In this document: positions 1 to 5,961 of the stretch, in pieces | Layout of the letters: the number at the start of each line of letters is the position of its first letter | Numbering within the stretch: position 1 is the stretch's first letter | Source of the DNA: Acidobacteriota bacterium | GTDB taxonomy: Bacteria > Acidobacteriota > Terriglobia > UBA7540 | DNA: 8,841 nucleotides | Direction: 5' to 3' | NCBI GenBank assembly: GCA_021828245.1 | Contig: JAKASC010000090.1 | Coordinates: 1-8,841, forward strand | Position numbers and translations under genes: made by a program | Notes under the pieces: generated by a model | What the model was told of the DNA's origin: nothing | What the model saw: only the letters and a program-made list of their open reading frames with translations | Databases searched by the model: none

Positions 1-673
1 CCATGACGCTGGAAACGGCTGCCAGCACGATAGCGCCGAGTACCGCCGCGCTCCAATTGCCGATCACTTCTTCAATCACAAAAAGGACGGCGGAGATGGG
101 AGCGTTGAACGCTGCGGCCAATCCGGCCGCCGCCCCCACCGGCGCAATCAGGCGAACTTTCTCGCGCGACATTCGCAACCGACGCCCCAACGCCGAGGCG
201 ATGCCGGCTCCCATTTGGAGTGAAGGGTCTTCGGGCCCCAGGGACAGCCCGCCGCCAATGGCCAGCGCGCAGGTAACGAACTTGCCGACGACGGTGCTGA
301 ACGGAATAAAGCCGTCATAAATATACACAGCGGCTTTGGTTTGATTCACCCCGCTGCCGCGCACTCGAGGAAACAGATGGATGACCAGAAGCGCCACCCC
401 CAGACCCGCCGCCGCTGGCACGAGCACGACGGCGGGAAAACTCGGCGCAAGGGACGAACCGAGCAGGCCCAGGTGGATCCACTGAATCGCCACGTGAAAG
501 CAGACCACGGCGAGCCCGCTAAAAAGCCCGATAATGATGGCCAAAAATAAGAAGAGCCAATCTTCCCGCAGCGCCAACCGCGGACGCTCGAAGCGTTGGA
601 AAAACGCCAAAACTTTGGACCAGGGTCGGTCGGCGGATACGGGGGGAGAGATGGGCGGGGCGGTTTCAGTCAC
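1..673 (-). CDS. ClC-family chloride channel / H+-Cl- exchanger, N-terminal part (3' end outside window)
   Basis: This gene encodes an inner-membrane protein of the voltage-gated chloride channel family; 224 codons are visible and the C-terminus is cut off by the window edge. Reading from GTG at 673 gives a charged N-terminus, a first hydrophobic segment at about residues 39-60 (LFLFLAIIIGLFSGLAVVC), a second at about 80-100, then the filter motif RGSGVNQTKAA, the stretch GLSLGPEDPSLQMGAGIA, and AAFNAPISAVLFVIEE. All three lie in ClC order. The usual GSG(I/V)P and G(K/R)EGP motifs appear here as GSGVN and GPEDP; the gating Glu is kept. The GTG start is chosen because GGGGAG lies 6 nt upstream and because it overlaps the end of the TPR gene by 8 nt (666-673), which implies translational coupling. 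Transporter versus channel cannot be decided. The family call is firm. Confidence 0.93.
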   Translation of the reverse strand, partial: MTETAPPISPPVSADRPWSKVLAFFQRFERPRLALREDWLFLFLAIIIGLFSGLAVVCFHVAIQWIHLGLLGSSLAPSFPAVVLVPAAAGLGVALLVIHLFPRVRGSGVNQTKAAVYIYDGFIPFSTVVGKFVTCALAIGGGLSLGPEDPSLQMGAGIASALGRRLRMSREKVRLIAPVGAAAGLAAAFNAPISAVLFVIEEVIGNWSAAVLGAIVLAAVSSVM

Positions 674-1931
674 GCAGCACTCCCCGTTGCGTGGTGATAA
701 GAAGCAGGGCTTGGTCGAGCGGCGTTCCGGGACCACACTGACGCGCGGCGGCCCCTTCTGCGGCCGCGACGGCATCCATCAAAGGAACCAGCAGGTCGGG
801 TTGTCGCATGAGTTTCCATTGGACGGCATTGGGCTTGATCTTCTCAAGCTGCGCATAGGCTGCCTGAAGCGGCCCCTGAGAGCTGTGGGAGGAAAGGTTT
901 TGGCCGCTGGACTTGGCGCACTCCTGGAGACGCATGTGCGCGCGCTCAAACGCTGCCAGCGCGCGACGCACCCGAAGCGTTTCCGCCAGGCGCGGCTGAT
1001 AAGGGTCCAGGTAGAGGACAGCTTCGCTCACGGCAAGCTCGTGGAGCTGCCGCGCATTGGCCGCGTGATCGGCCGCCGCGGTGCCCAGATAATGCGCTGC
1101 CTCAGCGTACTGCCCCAGGTGGAAGGCCGCTTCGCCCGCCCCCGCCCATGCAGCCTTGGGGCGTGGGTTTAGCCGCAGCGCGCGTTGGAACTCCGCCAGA
1201 GCACGGCGGTAATCCTGAACCTCCAGGAACATCTGTCCCGCTTGGGTGTGCAGCGGAGAGTTCTCCGGTAAGCCGCCTGCCAGCGTAATCAGCTCCGAGT
1301 CCGCATGGGCCATCATTCCTTGCTGTAACAGCAGATGGATCAGCTCCAAGCGAACTTCCCGGCGATGGAGCACGGCATCTCGCAACCACACCCCGTAAAT
1401 CGCGTCATGATAGTAGGCGATGGCTTGTTGAATGTTTCCCTGCCGCAACGAGAGGCGAGCCAGTTCCAAATTCACCTCGCCGTCGCCCGGCTCGCGCGAC
1501 CAAAGCGTGCGGAGATAGGCGCGAGCTTCCACCAGATGCCCCTCCCGCATCAAGGCTCGGCCCAGATTGAGAAGGTCAAGGTCATTGCTGCGCGAGTAGT
1601 TGAGGGCGTTGTGAAAATCTTCAACGGCCTGGCGCGGATGACCGGAGCGAAGCGCTGCCTCACCCCGCTGGCGCCATTGCATGGCCAGCGCTTTTTCCCG
1701 GGCATGATAGCCCCGCACGACGAAGCCGGTAACCACAAAGAAAATCGCCAGCAGAATCAAACTCGCCAGTAGGAGACTTTCCGGCTCCAGTTTCCAGAAC
1801 AGAAAGCGGTGGTGCGTGGAGCAAATGGGGCATTCCGTCTGACCAAACGGAATGGTCTGACCGCATTGGGGGCAAAGGCGATCCCCCTTGGCAGGTTGAG
1901 TCGGGGATTGTACCGAAGCGTGGTCAGACAT
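666..1931 (-). CDS. Zinc-ribbon, single-TM, tetratricopeptide-repeat protein (421 aa)
   Basis: The ATG at 1931 opens a 421-residue protein of unknown specific function. Residues 20-37 form a zinc-ribbon-like pattern, CPQC-x10-CPIC, with four cysteines at 20, 23, 34 and 37. A single hydrophobic segment follows at about 52-72 (SLLLASLILLAIFFVVTGFV). From about residue 84 the protein is made of tetratricopeptide-like helical repeats, clearest at about 232-285 (AGQMFLEVQDYRRALAEFQR and AGEAAFHLGQYAEAAHYLG). TPRs usually scaffold protein-protein contacts, so a membrane-anchored adaptor role is inferred. Charged residues flank the TM on both sides, so topology is unclear. It overlaps the ClC gene by 8 nt and probably forms an operon with it; a functional link to chloride transport is only suggested by position. 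No strong Shine-Dalgarno sequence sits directly before the ATG; GAGGGG is about 20 nt upstream. Confidence 0.9.
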   Translation of the reverse strand: MSDHASVQSPTQPAKGDRLCPQCGQTIPFGQTECPICSTHHRFLFWKLEPESLLLASLILLAIFFVVTGFVVRGYHAREKALAMQWRQRGEAALRSGHPRQAVEDFHNALNYSRSNDLDLLNLGRALMREGHLVEARAYLRTLWSREPGDGEVNLELARLSLRQGNIQQAIAYYHDAIYGVWLRDAVLHRREVRLELIHLLLQQGMMAHADSELITLAGGLPENSPLHTQAGQMFLEVQDYRRALAEFQRALRLNPRPKAAWAGAGEAAFHLGQYAEAAHYLGTAAADHAANARQLHELAVSEAVLYLDPYQPRLAETLRVRRALAAFERAHMRLQECAKSSGQNLSSHSSQGPLQAAYAQLEKIKPNAVQWKLMRQPDLLVPLMDAVAAAEGAAARQCGPGTPLDQALLLITTQRGVLRD

Positions 1932-2182
1932 CCGCGGTCATAAAGGAAAATTCCCCTCGTTTAATGGATAACAATATCACATGACACCTAAAAACCTCAA
2001 AAAAATCGGCCTTCACCAGCGTTTCAAGCGGCTTCGCGGTGGGCTCGCCGAGCTGCACGTGAAGCGGTCGCTCCCCGCCTCGTGCCGCGAAAACCCCCAC
2101 CATCAGAAGATGAACCGCGGCATTCGCCGGTTGGCCCCGGCGAGGGATTCATGTTATGAAAGGGACGAAGGAGTCACGTCGA
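1932..2182. other. Divergent intergenic region between TPR gene and aldo/keto reductase
   Basis: About 250 bp separate the two divergent starts and must hold promoters for both. The left part (about 1940-2005) is AT-rich, as expected for the TPR-ClC promoter, but I could not fix a convincing -35/-10 pair there. The right part is GC-rich and holds the weak promoter candidate for the reductase listed separately. An open frame starting at 1981 runs through here into the reductase gene in another frame; it has no recognisable domain and no Shine-Dalgarno sequence, and I do not call it. Confidence 0.5.
2131..2160 (+). promoter_or_regulatory. Weak sigma-70-like promoter candidate for the aldo/keto reductase
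   Basis: TTGGCC (2131-2136) and TATGAA (2155-2160) are separated by 18 bp, each matching the consensus hexamers at 4 of 6 positions. Transcription would begin near 2167, leaving the Shine-Dalgarno sequence at 2168-2173 almost at the RNA 5' end. This is a pattern match only. Confidence 0.22.
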
Positions 2183-3154
2183 ATGGAATATCGAAATCTC
2201 GGGCATGCCGACTTAAAAGTTTCGCGGCTTTCGCTCGGAACCATGACGTTTGGTTCTTCAACCGATGCAGCGACGGCGGAGCGTATGGTGGCGCGCGCGC
2301 TCGACGCGGGTATCAATTTTTTTGATACGGCGAACGTCTATAACCACGGCGTCGCCGAAACCTTCTTGGGACAGGCATTGGGCAGCCGGCGACATCAGGT
2401 GATCGTGGCGACGAAGGTGTTTGGGAAAATGGGCGACGGCCCCGACGATTCTGGGCTCAGCCACGCTGCCATTCGGAAGGCGATGGATCAGAGCCTGAAA
2501 CGTTTGGGACGCGACTACGTGGATGTCTATTATCTCCACCAACCGGACTGGAAAACCCCCATCGAGGAAACACTCGCGGCCGTGCAGGAGTTGGTGAGCG
2601 CCGGGAAGGTTCGCTATCCCGCGGTTTCCAACTACGCGGCGTGGCAGGTGGCGGAGATTCATGCCTTGGCGCATCAGAACGGCTTTCAGCCACCATCCGT
2701 CGCACAAGTCATGTACAACTTGCTGGCGCGGCGCATTGAGGATGAGTTTTTGAGTTTTGCGCGCCGCTACGGCGTTGGGATTATCGCTTACAATCCCCTG
2801 GCGGGCGGATTGCTCACGGGCAAACAGCGGCCCGAGGCCGGACCCCTTCCCGGAACCCGCTTCGACAACAATCGCATGTACCTGGATCGCTACTGGAGCG
2901 AAGAAAACTTTGCCGCTGTTGAAGACTTACGAGCCATTGCTCAGGCTGCGGGGAGGTCGCTGGTGGAACTGGCGCTTCAATGGCTGTTGGCCCAACCGCA
3001 GGTTGATGGCGTGATTTTGGGCGCCTCCACGATGGAGCAACTGGAGCAGAACTTACGGGCCTGCGAGGGCAAACCTCTCACGCCCGAGACGCTGGCCGAC
3101 TGCGACCGCATCTCGAAAAGGTTGCACGGCGTGGCTCCCCGGTACAACCGCTGA
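2183..3154 (+). CDS. Aldo/keto reductase (323 aa)
   Basis: This is a cytosolic NAD(P)H-dependent oxidoreductase of the aldo/keto reductase superfamily (TIM barrel), which reduces aldehydes or ketones to alcohols; the substrate cannot be read from sequence. The full catalytic tetrad is visible in family context: D48 and Y53 in INFFDTANVY, K78 in IVATKVF, and H119 in YYLHQPD. The C-terminal cofactor-binding stretch is present (VDGVILGASTMEQLEQNL). Length is typical. I choose ATG 2183 (MEYRNLG, the usual AKR N-terminus) over the in-frame ATG at 2156, because AAGGAG at 2168-2173 sits 9 nt before it. Within the family it resembles the potassium-channel-beta/YghZ-type 'aldo/keto reductase' group rather than the small AKR5 group. 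It converges on the cytochrome gene with only a 20-bp gap. Confidence 0.95.
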   Translation: MEYRNLGHADLKVSRLSLGTMTFGSSTDAATAERMVARALDAGINFFDTANVYNHGVAETFLGQALGSRRHQVIVATKVFGKMGDGPDDSGLSHAAIRKAMDQSLKRLGRDYVDVYYLHQPDWKTPIEETLAAVQELVSAGKVRYPAVSNYAAWQVAEIHALAHQNGFQPPSVAQVMYNLLARRIEDEFLSFARRYGVGIIAYNPLAGGLLTGKQRPEAGPLPGTRFDNNRMYLDRYWSEENFAAVEDLRAIAQAAGRSLVELALQWLLAQPQVDGVILGASTMEQLEQNLRACEGKPLTPETLADCDRISKRLHGVAPRYNR

Positions 3155-3174
3155 GCCGGGTGAGATGCGCGCCG

Positions 3175-3753
3175 CTACTTTTTGGCGGCTTTGGCCTTGG
3201 CGACCTTTTTGCCCGGCGTGGCCGAGGCCGGCGCTGCCGGCGGCGCGGGAGGCGCAAGCGCCTGTTGCACGTTGGCCGGCAAGTGGTTGGCATTGGCGAG
3301 CAGGAGACTCACCGCGTAGAGATCATCGTTCGTCAATGAGCTTTCAAAGCCCGGCATGCCGCTCAGTCGGATGCCGTGTTGGACCTTCCAATACGTTACT
3401 CCCACGGGATCGTTGGTCACCATATGGCCAGGCTCAAAAAGCTGGGGCGGGTGAGGAAACATCCCCTTGGCGACTCGGCTTTCCGGCTGATTCGGGAAGC
3501 CGTGGCACAGAACGCAATTGTGCGTGTACACGCGCGCGCCGGCCAGCAACACGGCGTCACTCGCTGTTTTCGACAGCGTCTTGGGCGCTTCTCGCCGCAA
3601 CACGGCGTGCAGGGCCGTCTTGGCAAAAAACCGCTCGAAAGGCATCGGCGGCGCCGACGTGGCCACCGGCGCCAGCCCTAAACTCACATAAACGTAAAAA
3701 GCCGCCGGAACCAACAAAATTCCAATAATCACACCCACAATGAATTTGCCCAT
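3175..3753 (-). CDS. Membrane-anchored mono-haem cytochrome c (192 aa)
   Basis: This class I cytochrome c is predicted to sit in the periplasm, tethered by an uncleaved N-terminal signal anchor (hydrophobic residues about 4-27). The haem-attachment motif is CVLCH (C80, C83, H84) and the likely sixth ligand is M133 in RLSGMPGF. Between them lies a PHPPQLFEPGH stretch. It probably shuttles electrons in a respiratory chain, but its partner is not in the window. The last 25 or so residues are an odd low-complexity tail rich in Ala and Pro and then Lys (APPAPPAAP ... KKVAKAKAAKK). The ATG at 3753 has GAGGAG 9 nt upstream, a good Shine-Dalgarno sequence. The gene appears to be transcribed alone. 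Similar small anchored cytochromes are, to my recollection, common in Acidobacteriota. Confidence 0.92.
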   Translation of the reverse strand: MGKFIVGVIIGILLVPAAFYVYVSLGLAPVATSAPPMPFERFFAKTALHAVLRREAPKTLSKTASDAVLLAGARVYTHNCVLCHGFPNQPESRVAKGMFPHPPQLFEPGHMVTNDPVGVTYWKVQHGIRLSGMPGFESSLTNDDLYAVSLLLANANHLPANVQQALAPPAPPAAPASATPGKKVAKAKAAKK

Positions 3754-3982
3754 GGAAATTCTCTCCTCAACGTCAGATTCGCGCGCGCCGCCCCCTCCAT
3801 TCCGGGTGGGCCAACGTTGCTACTTTATTCCATTTTGAAGGCGAATGCTGAATTTTATTTTCTCGCGCCGGTCCTCGCCCAGCACCACAGGGGATGGATT
3901 CGAGCCAGCCCCTCGGCCCCCTAGCGCGCTCTTCACGGGTTACCTCGTGGAAAGCCTCGCCGCCTCTGTGCTCCCCGTGCCG
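3754..3982. other. Intergenic region upstream of the cytochrome gene
   Basis: These 229 bp hold the leader of the cytochrome gene (minus strand, with an AT-rich patch at about 3825-3870 where its promoter should lie) and the 3' side of the FabH remnant. A small plus-strand frame from 3845 shows no domain. I see no tRNA, terminator or repeat that I can defend. Confidence 0.4.
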
Positions 3983-4336
3983 TCAGCGCAAATAGGTTCC
4001 GGCCCAAAGCAATCCGGGGCCGACGGCGGCAAGGAAGATTAGGGGCCGAGGTGCGCGTTTTGCCAGGGCGTCCAACGCGACGCACAGGCTCACGCCGCAC
4101 GTCGCCGAACCGAGGTTGCCGTAGGTTCGCGAGACGAGCGGGATTTTTTCGATCGGGATGCGAGCGTTTTGCGCGAAGATGCGCGCCAGGCGCGGGTTGG
4201 GCTCGTGAAGGGCGAAGGCGTCCACCTCGGAGCGCGGGCGCCCGCTCAGCCGCTCCAGTTGCTCGACCGTTCGCGCCAGGCGCTCGACCGCCGCGCGGCG
4301 GCGGTGGTTCAACCCTGTCTTTCGCTCTTTCGCGAA
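3983..4336 (-). pseudogene. C-terminal fragment of a FabH-like 3-oxoacyl-ACP synthase III
   Basis: The frame ending at 3983 encodes only the C-terminal domain of a ketoacyl-ACP synthase III-type thiolase-fold enzyme. Visible are LHEPNPRLARIF (catalytic His and the HxxN motif, corresponding to HQAN in FabH), RTYGNLGSATCG (the catalytic Asn, as in YGNTSAAS), and the terminal LAAVGPGLLWAGTYLR (compare FGGGFTWGAALLR). The intact family is about 320-350 residues; the N-terminal domain with the active-site Cys is absent, and I find no trace of it elsewhere in the window. The open frame runs to an ATG at 4414, but its first 25 or so residues do not look like FabH and lie on top of the higBA promoter and operators, so I stop the remnant near 4336. 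It is probably non-functional debris left when the neighbouring island arrived. Expression as a short protein is less likely. Confidence 0.78.
4321..4333 (+). repeat. 13-bp direct repeat, left copy
   Basis: TTCGCTCTTTCGC occurs here and again, exactly and in the same orientation, at 7617-7629. This copy lies where the FabH similarity stops. Some 13-mer being repeated by chance in a window this size is not improbable, so only its position at both island edges makes it notable. Confidence 0.4.
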
Positions 4337-4368
4337 GCGAATCCGGCCTGGGCCGTACAAAAAAGGCC

Positions 4369-4397
4369 TTGACGCGGTCAAAGCCACGATATAATAT
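4369..4397 (+). promoter_or_regulatory. Promoter of the higB operon
   Basis: TTGACG (4369-4374) is followed by overlapping -10 candidates: TATAAT (4390-4395, 15-bp spacing) or TAATAT (4392-4397, 17-bp spacing). It is the best sigma-70-like promoter in the window and is placed correctly for the higB operon, with transcription starting at about 4402-4404. The first operator overlaps the -10 edge and the start point. Confidence 0.7.
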
Positions 4398-4412
4398 TCC
4401 CTTGTAGGGATC
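4395..4412 (+). promoter_or_regulatory. Operator O1 (HigA-type binding site)
   Basis: TATTCCCTTGTAGGGATC contains a perfect inverted repeat, TCCCT-TGT-AGGGA (4398-4410). It covers the transcription start of the higB operon and matches O2 at 15 of 18 positions. Sites of the TTCCC...GGGA(A) type are common before higBA operons, so autorepression through the HigA HTH is inferred. Confidence 0.68.
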
Positions 4413-4420
4413 AATAGTGT

Positions 4421-4438
4421 TATTCCCTTAGCGGGATC
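4421..4438 (+). promoter_or_regulatory. Operator O2 (HigA-type binding site)
   Basis: TATTCCCTTAGCGGGATC is the second copy of the O1 site, with arms TCCC and GGGA (4424-4436). It begins 26 bp after O1, about two and a half helical turns, and lies between the start point and the higB ribosome-binding site. A repressor at both sites could block initiation and early elongation. Confidence 0.65.
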
Positions 4439-4445
4439 GAAGAGG
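4439..4445 (+). promoter_or_regulatory. Ribosome-binding site that fixes the higB start
   Basis: GAAGAGG lies 7 nt before TTG 4453 but only 1 nt before the alternative TTG at 4447. This spacing, together with family alignment, selects 4453 as the start. Confidence 0.6.
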
Positions 4446-4452
4446 CTTGGCT

Positions 4453-4737
4453 TTGATAGTCGTGGGGCGCGAGGTTCTTGCTGAGTTCGCTCAAACGCAC
4501 GCGGACGTCAGGTCCCAGCTCCAAGCTTGGCTTGCAGAGGCTACGGATTCCGAATGGGGATCGCCCGACGACGTCAGACGCCGTTACCCGGCAGCGAGCG
4601 TGCTTGCTGAGAATCAGGTGGTTTTCAACTTAAAGGGGAACAAGTACCGTTTGCTCGTCAAAATCAACTACGAAGCGAAAGTCGTACTCGTCTTGAGGCT
4701 TGGCACGCACGCAGAGTACTCGAAGTGGGAGCTTTGA
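4453..4737 (+). CDS. higB: HigB-family type II toxin (94 aa, TTG start)
   Basis: This is the toxin of a HigBA-type toxin-antitoxin pair (RelE/ParE-like fold, COG4680 type). Characterised HigB proteins are ribosome-associated mRNA endonucleases. Family hallmarks are seen throughout: the N-terminal pattern L-x-EF-x3-H, a central Tyr-Pro (RRRYPAASVL), VVFNLKGNKYRLLVKINY at about 56-73, and GTHAEY at 84-89. There is no ATG. I choose TTG 4453 because the L-I-V-V that follows aligns with the usual M-R-V-I N-terminus and because GAAGAGG is 7 nt upstream. Toxin-first gene order is typical of higBA. The stop overlaps the Shine-Dalgarno sequence of the antitoxin gene, 10 nt before its ATG, so the two are co-translated. 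A rare start codon may keep toxin output below antitoxin output. Activity is inferred from family, not shown. Confidence 0.92.
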   Translation: MIVVGREVLAEFAQTHADVRSQLQAWLAEATDSEWGSPDDVRRRYPAASVLAENQVVFNLKGNKYRLLVKINYEAKVVLVLRLGTHAEYSKWEL

Positions 4738-4742
4738 GGAGG
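4737..4742 (+). promoter_or_regulatory. Strong ribosome-binding site of the antitoxin gene, overlapping the higB stop
   Basis: AGGAGG is a perfect anti-16S match 5 nt before ATG 4748, and its first base is the last base of the higB TGA. It selects 4748 over the upstream in-frame start at 4700. It should favour antitoxin over toxin translation. Confidence 0.75.
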
Positions 4743-4747
4743 AAACC

Positions 4748-5953
4748 ATGATCAAGGTAATTAGGTCGCCCGCCGACCACAAGGCCGCCATCGAACGGGT
4801 CAGAGCTCTTATGAACCGCAGTCCAGCGCAGGGGACGCCCGAAGCGGATGAGCTGGAGGCCCTAGCCGTTTTGCTTCAGGATTACGAGGCGAAGAATTTC
4901 GACATCGGTATGCCGGATCCCGTAGAAGCCATAAGGTTCAGGATGGAGCAACAGAATCTGTCTCAGAGAGATCTGGTGCCGTTCATCGGCAGTCGCAGCA
5001 AAGTTTCCGAGGTCCTTTCCCGCCGCCGCCCGCTCACGCTCTCGATGATGCGCGCGCTTCATTCCGGTCTGGGAATTCCAGCACCGGTTCTGCTTCAGGA
5101 AACGTCGACCCCTGGTCCTGAGGAAAGTAATGTCGAGTGGCAGAGGTTTCCCCTTCGCGAAATGGTAAAACGGGGTTGGATTCAGGAGAAGGTTACCGAC
5201 TACCGTTCGCAGGCTGAGGGAGTGCTGCGGCGTTTCTTTGCGAAGGCCGGCCCCTCGCAAACCGTTTACGTGCTCTTCCGTCAGAGCCCCCATGTCCGCT
5301 CGGGTCGGCAGCTTGACCTCTACGCCCTCACCGCTTGGACGGCCCGCGTCAGAATGCTGGCGTCCCGAACGGCTTCCGAGACTTTTAAGCGGGAGACCGT
5401 TGACGGTGAATTCATGAAGGAGGTTGCGCGGCTTAGTGTTCTGGACGATGGCCCGCGTGTAGCGGGGAAATTCCTTGAGAAGTATGGGATTGGGTTGGTA
5501 ATCGAGCCGCACTTGCCCGGAACTTTCCTGGATGGCGCCGCGCTTCTCGGAGCCGACGGATGCCCTATCATCGCTCTTACGCTGCGGTACGACCGAATTG
5601 ACAATTTCTGGTTCACGTTGATGCACGAACTCGTTCACGTTGCGCGCCATTTGGGACAGGACGAAAGGCCCTTTTATGACGACCTGGACGTTACCGCGCA
5701 GGACGACCCGAAGGAGAGGGAGGCTGACCGTGCTGCGGGCGAAGCCTTAATCCCCGAGGAAGCGTGGAGGAAGAGTCCAGCCAGTAGGTTGCGGTCTCCA
5801 GAGGCAATTCAGCAGCTCGCCGATCAGCTTCGAATTCATCCTGCGATCGTCGCCGGGCGGTACCGGCACGAGCGGCGGACGTACCGGGTTCTAAACCAGT
5901 TCGTAGGCCATGGGCAGGTGCGCCGCCTATTTACTGGGGTGCAGTGGGATTAG
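4748..5953 (+). CDS. higA: HigA antitoxin fused to an ImmA/IrrE-family zinc metallopeptidase (401 aa)
   Basis: Two modules lie in one protein. Residues about 1-118 resemble the HigA antitoxin (COG5499 type): an acidic helical N-terminus (EADELEALAVLLQDYE) and then an XRE-like helix-turn-helix at about 60-110, with LSQRDLVPFI and SKVSEVLSRRRPLT. Ordinary HigA antitoxins of this type end near 120-140 residues. Here, after a linker of about 100 residues, an ImmA/IrrE (COG2856) domain follows at about 220-375. Its zinc motif is HELVH (H293, E294, H297), with an EREAD segment (E323-D327) supplying the likely third ligand and ALIP after it. ImmA and IrrE peptidases cleave XRE-type repressors in ICEBs1 and Deinococcus; here protease and DNA-binding domain are joined, so self-cleavage or partner cleavage is an inference. 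The protein should bind HigB and repress through O1/O2. It lies 10 nt after higB and 8 nt before the beta gene. Confidence 0.93.
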   Translation: MIKVIRSPADHKAAIERVRALMNRSPAQGTPEADELEALAVLLQDYEAKNFDIGMPDPVEAIRFRMEQQNLSQRDLVPFIGSRSKVSEVLSRRRPLTLSMMRALHSGLGIPAPVLLQETSTPGPEESNVEWQRFPLREMVKRGWIQEKVTDYRSQAEGVLRRFFAKAGPSQTVYVLFRQSPHVRSGRQLDLYALTAWTARVRMLASRTASETFKRETVDGEFMKEVARLSVLDDGPRVAGKFLEKYGIGLVIEPHLPGTFLDGAALLGADGCPIIALTLRYDRIDNFWFTLMHELVHVARHLGQDERPFYDDLDVTAQDDPKEREADRAAGEALIPEEAWRKSPASRLRSPEAIQQLADQLRIHPAIVAGRYRHERRTYRVLNQFVGHGQVRRLFTGVQWD

Positions 5954-5961
5954 GAGAGACC

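Noticed and set aside
1981..2325. Plus-strand frame of 114 codons in the intergenic region.
   Set aside because: It has no Shine-Dalgarno sequence or recognisable motif and runs into the aldo/keto reductase in a different frame.
3171..3189. GCCGC / GCGGC hairpin with a 9-nt loop between the convergent reductase and cytochrome genes, as a shared terminator.
   Set aside because: The stem is only 5 bp, there is no proper T-run after it, and it lies in the cytochrome coding sequence.
3887..3912. T-arm-like stretch (TGG-ATTCGAG-CCA) suggesting a tRNA or tRNA remnant as an integration site.
   Set aside because: The loop lacks the canonical G53-TTC pattern, the stem has a mismatch, and no matching acceptor, D or anticodon arms could be found on either strand.
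4862..5650. Minus-strand frame of 262 codons opposite the HigA-ImmA gene.
   Set aside because: It has no domain features; the plus strand encodes clear HTH and HELVH motifs with a good ribosome-binding site.
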